DNA of 38,952 nucleotides from Marmoricola sp. Leaf446 (GTDB lineage Bacteria > Actinomycetota > Actinomycetes > Propionibacteriales > Nocardioidaceae). The notes beneath the pieces are model-generated. The model was given only the letters and a program-made list of their open reading frames with translations. It was not told the DNA's origin and searched no databases. The translations under genes were made by a program, and so were the position numbers. The stretch lies in NCBI RefSeq assembly GCF_001424755.1, contig NZ_LMRF01000001.1:669209-708160 (forward strand), read 5' to 3'. Of this stretch, positions 15,788 through 24,145 are shown one piece after another; positions within the stretch are counted from its first letter, which is position 1, and every line of letters begins with the position of its first letter.

Positions 15788-17512
15788 ATGACCGACGTGA
15801 CCGGGGACACAGCAGGCGACACAGCACGACAGCGCTGGCAGCAGCGCTACGACGCGGCGCTCACGGGTGGCAAGGTGCGCGACGCCGACTGGACCACGCT
15901 CTCGGGCGTCGAGGTCGAGCCGGCGTACGGCACGGAGGACTCGGAGTGGCCGGGGGAGTTCCCGTTCACCCGCGGCCTCTACGCCACCGGCTACCGCGGC
16001 CGGGCGTGGACGATCCGGCAGTTCGCCGGCTTCGGCAACGCCCAGCAGACCAACGAGCGCTACCGGATGATCCTGGGCCGGGGCGGCGGCGGCCTCAGCG
16101 TCGCCTTCGACATGCCCACGCTGATGGGCCGCGACTCCGACGACCCCAAGAGCCTCGGCGAGGTCGGGCACTGCGGCGTCGCGATCGACTCGGCCGCCGA
16201 CATGGACGTGCTCTTCGACTCGATCCCGCTCGAGCACGTCACCACCTCGATGACCATCAGCGGGCCGGCCGTGCCGGTGTTCTGCATGATGCTCGTCGCC
16301 GCCGAGCGGCAGGGAGCCGACCTCTCCCAGCTCAATGGCACGCTGCAGACCGACATCTTCAAGGAGTACATCGCCCAGAAGGAGTGGCTCTTCGGTCCCG
16401 AGCCGCACCTGAAGCTGATCGGCGACCTGATGGAGTACTGCGCCGAGGAGATCCCGGCCTACAAGCCGCTGAGCGTCTCGGGCTACCACATCCGCGAGGC
16501 CGGCTCCACGGCCGCGCAGGAGCTCGCGTTCACCCTGGCCGACGGCTTCGGGTACGTCGAGCTGGGGCTCTCCCGCGGCCTCGACGTCGACGTGTTCGCC
16601 CCTGGACTGAGCTTCTTCTTCGACAGCCACCTCGACTTCTTCGAGGAGATCGCCAAGTTCCGCGCCGGCCGCCGGATCTGGGCCCGGTGGCTGCGCGACG
16701 TCTACGGCGCGAAGACCGACAAGGCGCAGTGGATGCGCTTCCACACCCAGACCGCGGGCGTCTCGCTGACCGCCCAGCAGCCCTACAACAACGTGGTGCG
16801 CACCGGCGTCGAGGCGCTGGCCGCGGTGCTCGGCGGCACCAGCTCGCTGCACACCAACGCCCTCGACGAGACCCTGGCGCTGCCCAGCGAGCACGCCGCC
16901 GAGGTCGCGCTGCGCACCCAGCAGGTGATCATGGAGGAGACCGGGGTGCTCAACGTCGCGGACCCGCTGGGCGGCAGCTGGTACGTCGAGGCGCTGACCG
17001 ACCGCATCGAGGCCGAGGCCAACGCGATCTTCGACAAGATCCTCGAGATGGGCGGCTCGGACCTGCGACACGACCACGTCGAGGCGCTGGCCGAGTCGGC
17101 CCGCAACGGCGAGGACCCCATCACCCAGGGCCTGCTGCGCGGCATCGAGGACGGCTGGTTCATGTCCGAGATCGCCGAGGCCGCCTTCGTCTACCAGGTC
17201 GCGCTGGAGAAGAAGGAGAAGAAGGTCGTCGGGGTGAACTGCCACACCGAGTCGGTCAGCCGCGAGCTGGAGATCATGCGCGTCTCCCACGAGGTCGAGA
17301 CCGAGCAGGTCCGCGCGCTCGCCGAGCGCCGGGCCGGTCGCGACGACGACGCCGTGAAGCGCGCGATCGAGGAGATGCTGGTCGCGGCCCGCGAGGACCG
17401 CAACATGGTGCCGCCGATGCTCGATGCCTGCCGCGTGGAGGCGACGCTGGGCGAGATCTGCGACGCGCTGCGCGCCGAGTGGGGCGAGTACCGGGAGCCG
17501 GCCCGCTTCTGA
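15788..17512 (+). CDS. icmA: Acyl-CoA mutase large subunit, isobutyryl-CoA mutase (IcmA) type
   Basis: A 574-residue substrate-binding chain of a coenzyme-B12 acyl-CoA mutase. It holds the TIM-barrel core ([68 protein letters not shown]) but no C-terminal cobalamin-binding DxHxxG domain. A separate small subunit must supply B12, and none is in the window. In methylmalonyl-CoA mutase the carboxylate is held by Tyr89 and Arg207; here the equivalents are Phe79 (RQFAGF) and Gln197 (IAQKEW). These are the residues known for isobutyryl-CoA mutase IcmA (Phe80/Gln198), so isobutyryl-CoA to n-butyryl-CoA is the best guess. A related hydroxyacyl-CoA mutase is less likely. It is transcribed away from the carboxylase gene. 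The start follows the -10 TACCAT by 6 nt and no Shine-Dalgarno is seen. Confidence 0.85.
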   Translation: MTDVTGDTAGDTARQRWQQRYDAALTGGKVRDADWTTLSGVEVEPAYGTEDSEWPGEFPFTRGLYATGYRGRAWTIRQFAGFGNAQQTNERYRMILGRGGGGLSVAFDMPTLMGRDSDDPKSLGEVGHCGVAIDSAADMDVLFDSIPLEHVTTSMTISGPAVPVFCMMLVAAERQGADLSQLNGTLQTDIFKEYIAQKEWLFGPEPHLKLIGDLMEYCAEEIPAYKPLSVSGYHIREAGSTAAQELAFTLADGFGYVELGLSRGLDVDVFAPGLSFFFDSHLDFFEEIAKFRAGRRIWARWLRDVYGAKTDKAQWMRFHTQTAGVSLTAQQPYNNVVRTGVEALAAVLGGTSSLHTNALDETLALPSEHAAEVALRTQQVIMEETGVLNVADPLGGSWYVEALTDRIEAEANAIFDKILEMGGSDLRHDHVEALAESARNGEDPITQGLLRGIEDGWFMSEIAEAAFVYQVALEKKEKKVVGVNCHTESVSRELEIMRVSHEVETEQVRALAERRAGRDDDAVKRAIEEMLVAAREDRNMVPPMLDACRVEATLGEICDALRAEWGEYREPARF

Positions 17513-17515
17513 GCC

Positions 17516-19657
17516 TCAGGCGCTCGGGTCGGGCGACACGCCCACCTGCTGCCGCTCGACCGGTGCCAGGCCCGGCAGCGGCGAGCCGGCGCGGGGGAGC
17601 GTGAACACGAAGGTGCTGCCGATCCCGTCGGCACCCTCCTCGACCCGGATCTCGCCGCCGTGGCGGACCACCACGCGACGGCAGATGTCCAGGCCCAGCC
17701 CGGTGCCGCCGTAGCCGTCGGTCTGCACGCGCACGAAGGTCTCGAAGACCCGCTGGCGCATCGACTCGGGGATGCCGATGCCGTTGTCGCTCAGCCGCAG
17801 CTCGACCATGTCTCCGGCCGGGCGGCAGGCCAGCGTGACGCGGGGCCGGGTCTGCGGGGCGACGTACTTGACCGCGTTGCCGACCAGGTTGTCGAGCAGC
17901 TGACGCACGAGGACGACGTCGGCGCGCACCTGGATGCCCGGCTCGATCTCGATCTCGGGGTGGGTGGGACCGTCGCGACGCAGGCGCGCGACCTCCTCGG
18001 CGACGGCCGAGAGGTCGAGGTCCTCCGGCGTCAGCGGCCGGTCGCGCGCGACGGTGTAGCCGAGCAGGTCGTCGATGAAGCGACGCATGTGGGCGGCCGC
18101 GCCCTGGATCCGGGCGGTCATGGCCTGACCGTCCTCGGCGCTGACGTCGCCGAGGCTGAAGAAGTCGGCCAACGAGTCCGCCCAGCCGCTGACCACCGTC
18201 AGGGGATTGTTCAGGTCGTGGGCCACCACGCCGGCGAAGGCGGCCAGGTCGCCCTCGTGCTCGCGCACGGTGGTGACGTCGCGGAAGTTGACCACGGCGG
18301 CCCGCGGCGAGTCCTCGGTCTCGGGCACCGGGCTCGCGCTCACCTCGATCACCCGGCCCTCGGGGGAGGAGCCGAAGCGCAGCACGAGGTCCTCGCGGAG
18401 CACCTCCTCGCCGGCGAGGGCGCGCCGGAACGGCAGCTCGGCCTCGTCCAGCACGGTGCCGTCGGGGTGGAACAGCCGGGCCTCCTCGGCCGCTGCGCGG
18501 TCGGGCCCGGTGCTCAGCATCACCGAGGACCGCAGCATCGCGTCGCCGGCGGCGTTGCGGACCAGCACCTCGCCGTCCTCGCGCGCCACCACGATGCCCT
18601 CGTTCATGTTCTGCAGCACCGCGCCCAGCAGGGCGGCCCGACCCAGCGAGGCGGCCTCGGAGACCTGGGCACGGCGGATGGCCGCGTCGCGCTCGCTCAT
18701 CACGCACGAGATCACCAGCGTCTTGAGCACGAGCACCGCGAGCAGCGCCTGGGCCAGGGCGGCCCCGAGTCGGGGGTCGACCATCGAGGCGAAGACGCCG
18801 CTGCCGCTCAGCGTCATCACGATCGCGAAGGTGCCCGACGCGGCCGCGTGCACGGCGGCCCGGAGCGGGTCGAGCCGCATCGCGGCCCACAGGCTCGGCA
18901 CCGTCAGCAGGAAGGTCAGCGGGAGCGGCTGCTGCCGCGTGAACACCGCGGCGTACACCGCGGCGGTAACCAGGGCCAGCGCCACCAGCTCGACCAGGCT
19001 CCCGCGCCAGGCCCGGTCCGCCGTCGTGGGGGGTCGCGCCTCCGGGTGGAGGGCGGGGCGGGGCCCGGCCGGGGCCAGGCGGGGTCCCAGCTGCAGCACC
19101 ACCGCGCCGACCGCGAGCATCCAGCTGAGGTTGCGGGCCAGCACCAGCGCGGCGTCCTGGAGGTCCGAGGTCGGCACCAGCCCCAGCCCGGCGGTGCGGA
19201 CGCCCGACGCCACGGCGGAGGCGACGGTGACGGCGACGAGGAAGACGCACAGGTCCGCCGTACGCCGCAGCGGGCGGGTGCCGCCGCTGCCCCACAGCCG
19301 CGGGGCCCACCGCACCATGACGCTCTGGTAGAGCGTCGCCTGCAAAACCACCTGCAGCGCGCCCATCGCCGCCTGCCCCGAGGTCGAGCCCGCGACGACC
19401 AGGGCCGCCGAGCTCACGGCACCGAGCAGCACCGCGTCGAGGGGCCAGGTGCGGCGGTCGCCGGTGGCCGCCCACAGCAGCGCGACGCCCGACAGCGGCC
19501 AGATCAGGCTGACGCCGAATTCCGGCCGGAAGCTGGAGTAGCCGACGTCGGTCGCGATCCAGGTGGCGCACACGAAGGCGACCAGCCGCAGCGCCTCGGG
19601 CACGAGGTCGCGGCCTCGCCCGGCTGCGGGCGCGCGTCGGCCCGCATCCACCACCAT
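17516..19657 (-). CDS. Orphan MASE1-PAS sensor histidine kinase
   Basis: A 713-residue membrane sensor kinase. Residues 20-310 hold about eight hydrophobic segments in a MASE1-like array (LRLVAFVCATWIATDVG, FGVSLIWPLSGVALLWA). A PAS domain at about 330-450 begins AVLQNMNEGIVVAREDGEVL. The HisKA domain has the phospho-acceptor His in AHDLNNPLT near 482, and the ATPase domain has N-box DNLVGNAVKY (about 590), DNGIGIPES (about 627) and GGTGLGLDIC (about 652). All kinase boxes are intact. No response regulator is adjacent, so the partner is unknown. The frame stays open far upstream, but ATG 19657 is chosen because GATACT (19669-19664) precedes it by 6 nt, a leaderless pattern, and because the MASE1 region starts right after. 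It is convergent with the mutase gene, 3 nt apart. Confidence 0.9.
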   Translation of the reverse strand: MVVDAGRRAPAAGRGRDLVPEALRLVAFVCATWIATDVGYSSFRPEFGVSLIWPLSGVALLWAATGDRRTWPLDAVLLGAVSSAALVVAGSTSGQAAMGALQVVLQATLYQSVMVRWAPRLWGSGGTRPLRRTADLCVFLVAVTVASAVASGVRTAGLGLVPTSDLQDAALVLARNLSWMLAVGAVVLQLGPRLAPAGPRPALHPEARPPTTADRAWRGSLVELVALALVTAAVYAAVFTRQQPLPLTFLLTVPSLWAAMRLDPLRAAVHAAASGTFAIVMTLSGSGVFASMVDPRLGAALAQALLAVLVLKTLVISCVMSERDAAIRRAQVSEAASLGRAALLGAVLQNMNEGIVVAREDGEVLVRNAAGDAMLRSSVMLSTGPDRAAAEEARLFHPDGTVLDEAELPFRRALAGEEVLREDLVLRFGSSPEGRVIEVSASPVPETEDSPRAAVVNFRDVTTVREHEGDLAAFAGVVAHDLNNPLTVVSGWADSLADFFSLGDVSAEDGQAMTARIQGAAAHMRRFIDDLLGYTVARDRPLTPEDLDLSAVAEEVARLRRDGPTHPEIEIEPGIQVRADVVLVRQLLDNLVGNAVKYVAPQTRPRVTLACRPAGDMVELRLSDNGIGIPESMRQRVFETFVRVQTDGYGGTGLGLDICRRVVVRHGGEIRVEEGADGIGSTFVFTLPRAGSPLPGLAPVERQQVGVSPDPSA

Positions 19658-19663
19658 GCCCGC

Positions 19664-19669
19664 AGTATC
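19664..19669 (-). promoter_or_regulatory. -10 element GATACT of the histidine kinase gene
   Basis: On the minus strand GATACT is followed by 6 nt and the ATG at 19657. It matches the A2 and T6 positions of the actinobacterial -10 hexamer and decides between this start and longer upstream readings of the frame. Confidence 0.5.
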
Positions 19670-19707
19670 GGGGAACGGAGGGCTCTCGCGCAGCCTTTCG
19701 ACACCCC

Positions 19708-20616
19708 TCAGGCCAGGGTGGTCCGCAGGTGCGAGGCGAGCAGGTCGAGCTCGGCGACGACGTTGCCCGGGTCCAGGAAGTAGTGGTCGCGGCCCTCGAC
19801 CCGGTGCAGGTGCACCGCGACCCCGGCCTCGTCGAGGCGCGAGGCGAACCGCTCGCCCTCCTCGCGCAGCAGGTCCAGCCCCGCGGTCACCACCAGGGTG
19901 GGGGGCAGCCGGGCCAGCGAGGGCGCGAGCAGCGGCGAGCCGTAGGCCTCCTGACGGGCCGCCGGGTCGCGGAAGTACGTCGACCGCACCAGGTCGAGCA
20001 CCGGGGCGCCGAGCATCGGCCGGGTCCCCGCGGGCAGCGAGGCCGCCTTGTGGGCCCAGGTCGAGGAGACGTCCAGGGACGGGACGCCGAGGACCAGCGC
20101 ACGCAGCCGCGGCCCGCCCGAGTCGCGGGCCAGCAGCGCGGCCGCGGCCGCGAGGTTGCCGCCGGAGCTGAAGCCGCCGACCGAGAGCCGGGTCGGATCG
20201 AGCCCCCAGGTCGGCCCCTGCTCGGAGAGCCGGAGCAGCACGTCGTGCACCTGCTCGTGCGCGACGGGGTAGCGCACCTGCGGCGCCACGGCGTAGTCGG
20301 GCAGCAGCACCGCGATGCCGAGCCGGTCGACGAGGTAGCGCGCCACGAACTCGTCCATCCGCGGGTGACGCACCACGAAGGCCCCGCCGTGCAGGTGCAC
20401 GTGCACCGGGAGGTCGCAGCGCTGCCGCTCCGGCGCGTAGAGCAGTGCCCCGACCGGGCCGTGGCGGGTCTCCAGCCGGACCCGCGAGGGCCGCACGGGC
20501 CGGGGCCCCGGCTGCCCGAGCGCGGCCACCAGCTCGCGGTCGTAGCGGACCAGCAGCGGGGCGAGGCGCTGCTGCCACCAGGCGCGGCGGTCGGCGCGGG
20601 AGGACAGCGGGCTCAC
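19708..20616 (-). CDS. Alpha/beta hydrolase, HSL-type esterase (hydrolase fold-3)
   Basis: A 302-residue serine esterase or lipase of the hormone-sensitive-lipase family. It shows the oxyanion motif VHLHGGAF near residue 79, the nucleophile elbow GFSSGGN near 150 (GxSxG), Asp in TAGLDLL near 245 and His in GRDHYF near 277. This is a complete triad in the usual spacing. No signal peptide or membrane segment is seen, so it is probably cytosolic; the ester substrate is unknown. The start is uncertain: GTG at 20616 gives VSPLSSRADRRAWW, and the open frame continues upstream without a better start. No clear Shine-Dalgarno or -10 was found. It diverges from the thioredoxin-TPR gene. Confidence 0.85.
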   Translation of the reverse strand: MSPLSSRADRRAWWQQRLAPLLVRYDRELVAALGQPGPRPVRPSRVRLETRHGPVGALLYAPERQRCDLPVHVHLHGGAFVVRHPRMDEFVARYLVDRLGIAVLLPDYAVAPQVRYPVAHEQVHDVLLRLSEQGPTWGLDPTRLSVGGFSSGGNLAAAAALLARDSGGPRLRALVLGVPSLDVSSTWAHKAASLPAGTRPMLGAPVLDLVRSTYFRDPAARQEAYGSPLLAPSLARLPPTLVVTAGLDLLREEGERFASRLDEAGVAVHLHRVEGRDHYFLDPGNVVAELDLLASHLRTTLA

Positions 20617-20686
20617 GAGGGCTGTTCGGAACCACCGGGCGGTCGGATGGGGTGGACGCTGGTGTGACCGCGTCCGGGGTCTCGGG

Positions 20687-20692
20687 GACAAT
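20687..20692 (+). promoter_or_regulatory. -10 element GACAAT of the thioredoxin-TPR gene
   Basis: GACAAT lies 7 nt before the ATG at 20700 and overlaps an upstream in-frame ATG (20691), so transcription is expected to start after that codon. This favours 20700 as the real, leaderless start. Confidence 0.5.
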
Positions 20693-20699
20693 GGGGAGC

Positions 20700-21632
20700 A
20701 TGACGCAGCAACCCTTCTCGCGACCCGGTGCGGTGGACCTCTCCGGGCTCCAGCCCAGCACCGCCCCCGCCGGCACCCCTGCCGGTGCGCCTGCCGGCGG
20801 CGGCGCGGCGTACGCCCTGCAGGTGACCGAGCAGAACTTCCAGGACGTCCTCGAGGCCTCCCGCAACGCACCGGTGCTGCTGGCCTTCGAGAGCCCGCAG
20901 CGCTCTCCCGAGAGCACCCGCCTGGCCGACGACGTGCAGACGCTGTCCTCCGAGCTCGAGGGTCGCGTGCTGCTCGGGCGCGTCGACATCGACCAGGTGC
21001 CGCAGATCGCGCAGGCGATGCAGATCCCGTCGGTGCCGCTCGTCGTGCTCGTCGCCCAGGGACGCCCGATGCCGCTGTTCCAGGACGCCGCCCCGATCGA
21101 GGACCTGCGCGCGGCGCTGACCCAGGTGCTGCAGCAGCTGACCGCCAGCGGCGTCACCGGCCGTCACCAGCCCCGCACGGGTGGCACCGCGGTGGACGAG
21201 GAGACCGGCGAGGAGCAGGTCGACCCGCGCTACGCCCCCGCGCAGGACGCCCTCGAGCGGGGCGACATCGACGCCGCGGTCGCGGAGTACCAGAAGCTGG
21301 TGGCCGCCAACCCCGCCGACGCCGAGGCCGCCGCGGGCCTGGCCATGGCCCAGGTGCTCCAGCGCACCGACGGGGTCGACCTGCAGCAGGCGCGCAGCGC
21401 CGCGGCGGCCGCGCCCGACGACGTCGAGGCGCAGACCCTGGTGGCCGACCTCGACCTGCTCGGCGGCCACGTGGACGACGCCTTCCGGCGGCTGGTCGAG
21501 CTGGTGCGCCGCACGTCCGACGCCGAGCGCGACCGGGCCCGGACGCACCTGATCGGCCTGTTCGGCGCGGTGGGCAACGACGACCCCCGGGTGCAGCGCG
21601 CCCGGCGGGACCTCGCCTCCGCGCTGTTCTGA
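20700..21632 (+). CDS. CnoX/YbbN-like co-chaperone (thioredoxin fold plus TPR)
   Basis: A 310-residue cytosolic protein. After a Pro/Ala/Gly-rich head (about 1-38), a thioredoxin fold spans about 42-150 (VLLAFESPQRSPESTRLADD, LLGRVDIDQVPQIAQAMQIPSVPLVVLVAQG). TPR-like repeats follow at about 180-310 (AQDALERGDIDAAVAEYQKLVAANPADAEA is the region of the first). This layout is that of CnoX (YbbN), a holdase that protects proteins from oxidation and passes them to GroEL or DnaK. The active site reads SPQRS instead of CxxC, and the whole protein appears to contain no cysteine, so redox catalysis is excluded and a chaperone or scaffold role is inferred. A terminator-like hairpin follows. Confidence 0.88.
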   Translation: MTQQPFSRPGAVDLSGLQPSTAPAGTPAGAPAGGGAAYALQVTEQNFQDVLEASRNAPVLLAFESPQRSPESTRLADDVQTLSSELEGRVLLGRVDIDQVPQIAQAMQIPSVPLVVLVAQGRPMPLFQDAAPIEDLRAALTQVLQQLTASGVTGRHQPRTGGTAVDEETGEEQVDPRYAPAQDALERGDIDAAVAEYQKLVAANPADAEAAAGLAMAQVLQRTDGVDLQQARSAAAAAPDDVEAQTLVADLDLLGGHVDDAFRRLVELVRRTSDAERDRARTHLIGLFGAVGNDDPRVQRARRDLASALF

Positions 21633-21636
21633 GGTA

Positions 21637-21662
21637 TCGGGCCACCGACATCGGCGGCCCGA
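21637..21662 (+). terminator. Hairpin terminator after the thioredoxin-TPR gene
   Basis: Arms TCGGGCC (21637-21643) and GGCCCGA (21656-21662) extend through a single A/C mismatch into CCGA-CA-TCGG, giving an 11-bp stem with a 2-nt loop starting 5 nt after the stop codon. There is no T-run, as usual in high-GC actinobacteria. Confidence 0.6.
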
Positions 21663-21690
21663 GCTCCTAGGCGTGCGTCCGGCGCGAGTG

Positions 21691-21711
21691 GATACTGCGC
21701 ACCTGACGTCA
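21691..21711 (+). promoter_or_regulatory. Probable promoter of the sugar ABC operon
   Basis: GATACT (21691-21696) is a -10 candidate, 44 nt before the ATG of the binding-protein gene. An 8-bp palindrome TGACGTCA (21704-21711) lies just after it, where the transcript would begin, and could be an operator half or core. No -35 is recognised. Confidence 0.4.
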
Positions 21712-21740
21712 CCGACGACGCCAGGACCGGGGAGGCCCAC

Positions 21741-23171
21741 ATGTCCGTCGCACCTGCCCGTCGTACGACGCGGGGTCGCCGCCGGCGGGCGCCGGTCGCG
21801 CTCCTCGCCGGCGCCGCCCTCGTCGCCCTCACCGCCTGTGCGGGCGGGGGACCGCAGCCGCAGCCCGCGAACAGCATCACGGTCTGGATCCAGGAGGACC
21901 TGCCGGAGCGGGTGGCGGCGACCCAGGCGATCGTGGACGACTTCACCGCCGAGACCGGGGTGGAGGTCGAGCTGGTCGCCGTGGCCGAGGACCAGTTCAC
22001 CCAGCTGCTGATCTCCTCGGCGGCGGCGGGCGACCTGCCCGACGTCATCGGCGCGCTGCCGCTGGCGGCCGTCCGGACGCTGTCGGGCAACGAGCTCGTC
22101 GACACCGACGCCGTCGCCTCGGTGGTGGAGCGGCTCGACCCGTCGACCTTCGTCGACCGGGCCGTCGAGCTCACCCGCGACGGCGACGCGCAGCTGGCCG
22201 TGCCGAGCGAGTCGTGGTCGCAGCTGCTGTTCTACCGCAAGGACCTCTTCGAGCAGGCCGGCCTCGAGCCCCCCACGACGTACGACGCGACGCTGGCCGC
22301 CGCGGAGGCGCTCGACGACGACGACCTGGCGGGCTTCGTCGGCGGCACCGCCCCCGGCGACGCCTTCACCGAGCAGACCTTCGAGCAGGTGGCGCTCGGC
22401 AACGACTGCCAGCTGGTCGAGGACGACGGGTCGGTCGGGCTGGACAGCCAGCGGTGCGTCGACGCGCTCGACTTCTACGGCACCCTGGTCGAGGACTTCT
22501 CGGTGCCGGGGGCGCAGGACGTCGACACCTCGCGGGCGTCCTACTTCGCCGGGCAGGCCGCGATGTTCATCTGGTCGACCTTCGTGCTCGACGAGATGGC
22601 CGGCCTGCGGCCCGACGCCCGGCCGACCTGCCCGCAGTGCGAGGACGACCCGGCCTTCCTGGCCCGCAACACCGGCGTCGTCACCACCCTCGCCGGCCCG
22701 GACAACGCGGGTCCGGCCTCCTTCGGCGAGGTGACGTCGTGGACCATCACGGCGGAGTCCTCCACCCGGGCCTCGAGCGACTTCGTGGCCTACATGTTCG
22801 GCGACGGCTACGTGCCGTGGCTGCAGATCGCGCCCGAGGGCAAGGTGCCGGTCCGCACCGGGACCCCCGAGGAGCCGGAGCGCTTCTCGCGCACCTGGTC
22901 GACGCTCCCCGTCGGCGAGGGGGTGCCGCAGGAGGAGAAGCGGCCGCTCGCGGACTTCTACGACGACGACGTGCTGGCGGCGCTCGCGGCCGGTCCCGAG
23001 GAGTTCTCGCGCTGGGGCATCCCGCAGGGCCAGGGCGAGCTGCTGGGTGCGCTGCAGGGCGAGCAACCGGTGGCCGCGGCCGTGGACGAGGTGTCCTCCG
23101 GCGAGGACCCCGAGGAGGTCGCGCAGGACGCGGCGCAGGACGTCCGCTCGATCCAGGAGTCGCTGTCATGA
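21741..23171 (+). CDS. Extracellular solute-binding lipoprotein of a sugar ABC importer
   Basis: A 476-residue lipoprotein. The signal sequence has an Arg-rich start (about 1-16), a hydrophobic core and the lipobox LTAC with Cys33, so it is anchored outside the membrane. The mature part looks like family 1 carbohydrate-binding proteins (ITVWIQEDLPERVAATQAIVDDF, a DVIGALPLAAV segment, FYRKDLFEQAGLEPPTTYD, YFAGQAAMFIWSTF). The sugar is not readable from the sequence. Four more cysteines occur (DCQLVED, QRCVDAL, PTCPQCEDD), and the CPQC pair may form structural disulfides. GGGGAGG 5 nt upstream supports the ATG. The gene overlaps the first permease gene by 4 bp (ATGA), the start of a three-gene importer operon. 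Confidence 0.92.
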   Translation: MSVAPARRTTRGRRRRAPVALLAGAALVALTACAGGGPQPQPANSITVWIQEDLPERVAATQAIVDDFTAETGVEVELVAVAEDQFTQLLISSAAAGDLPDVIGALPLAAVRTLSGNELVDTDAVASVVERLDPSTFVDRAVELTRDGDAQLAVPSESWSQLLFYRKDLFEQAGLEPPTTYDATLAAAEALDDDDLAGFVGGTAPGDAFTEQTFEQVALGNDCQLVEDDGSVGLDSQRCVDALDFYGTLVEDFSVPGAQDVDTSRASYFAGQAAMFIWSTFVLDEMAGLRPDARPTCPQCEDDPAFLARNTGVVTTLAGPDNAGPASFGEVTSWTITAESSTRASSDFVAYMFGDGYVPWLQIAPEGKVPVRTGTPEEPERFSRTWSTLPVGEGVPQEEKRPLADFYDDDVLAALAAGPEEFSRWGIPQGQGELLGALQGEQPVAAAVDEVSSGEDPEEVAQDAAQDVRSIQESLS

Positions 23172-24145
23172 GCACCTCGACCGACGTGACCAGGCCGCCG
23201 CGGCGGCGTACGCCCTCCACCCGGGCCCGCCAGGACGCCCGCACCGGCCTCGCGCTGATCTCGCCCACCCTCGTGGTGGTGGTCGTCGTGGTGGTGCTGC
23301 CGATCCTGTGGACGGTCTCGCTGGCCTTCCAGGAGGTGCGGCTGCTCGACCTGCGCACGGCCGGGGTGGTCGGCGACTACACGCTCGAGAACTTCCGCGA
23401 CGTGCTCACCTCCGACGGCTTCCTCACCGCGCTGCTGACCACGCTCTTCTACGCCGTGGGCGGCACCGGCCTGGCGATCCTGGTCGGCCTGGTGGCCGCG
23501 CTGGCGCTGCGACGCCCGTTCCGCGGGCGCGGGCTGGTGCGCGCCGCGCTCCTGCTGCCCTACGTCGCCCCCGTGGTCGCCGCCGCCTTCGTGTGGACGA
23601 CCGCGCTCAACCCGCAGTACGGCGTGGTCAACGCCTGGGGGACCGGCGCCCTGGGCTGGGAGGACCCGATCGCCTTCCTCAGCTCCCGGTCCGACGAGGT
23701 GTCGCTGCTGGGCCTGCGGCTGGAGGTGCCCACGGCGCTGCTGACGGTGATCGCCTTCGAGGCCTGGAGGTCGTTCCCGTTCGCCTTCCTGTTCCTCACC
23801 GCCCGCCTGGAGGCGGTGCCGGACACCTACGAGGAGGCGGCGCGCATCGACGGCGCGACACCGACCCAGCGGTTCCGCCACATCGTGCTGCCGCAGCTGG
23901 GGCCCACGATCGCGGTGCTGTGCGTGCTGCGGTTCATCTGGACCTTCAACAACTTCGACGACATCTACCTGCTGACCGGCGGGGGCGCGGGCACCGAGGT
24001 GGTGGCGGTCCGGGTCTTCACCTACCTCACCGCTCGCAGCGACATCGGCGCCGCGGCCGCCCAGGCCCTGGTCCTGGCGGCGATCCTGGCGGTGCTCGTC
24101 ACGACGTACCTCAAGCTCTTCGGCCGGCGGGAGGAGCGGGCATGA
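23168..24145 (+). CDS. Sugar ABC transporter permease (CUT1 type, first subunit)
   Basis: A 325-residue inner-membrane permease with six predicted membrane segments. The first is near residues 28-50 (LALISPTLVVVVVVVVLPILW). The EAA loop that contacts the ATPase is EEAARIDGATPTQRFRHIVLP near 220. A gene of this MalF/UgpA type forms the channel with the next gene's product. The ATG overlaps the stop of the lipoprotein gene (ATGA), and its own stop overlaps the second permease gene in the same way, so all three are translationally coupled. The substrate is presumably a mono- or oligosaccharide. Confidence 0.92.
   Translation: MSTSTDVTRPPRRRTPSTRARQDARTGLALISPTLVVVVVVVVLPILWTVSLAFQEVRLLDLRTAGVVGDYTLENFRDVLTSDGFLTALLTTLFYAVGGTGLAILVGLVAALALRRPFRGRGLVRAALLLPYVAPVVAAAFVWTTALNPQYGVVNAWGTGALGWEDPIAFLSSRSDEVSLLGLRLEVPTALLTVIAFEAWRSFPFAFLFLTARLEAVPDTYEEAARIDGATPTQRFRHIVLPQLGPTIAVLCVLRFIWTFNNFDDIYLLTGGGAGTEVVAVRVFTYLTARSDIGAAAAQALVLAAILAVLVTTYLKLFGRREERA

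Noticed and set aside
19658-21157. Extension of the histidine-kinase frame by 500 codons
   Set aside because: It is antisense to or overlaps the CnoX-like and esterase genes and has no domain. A -10 hexamer sits 6 nt before ATG 19657.
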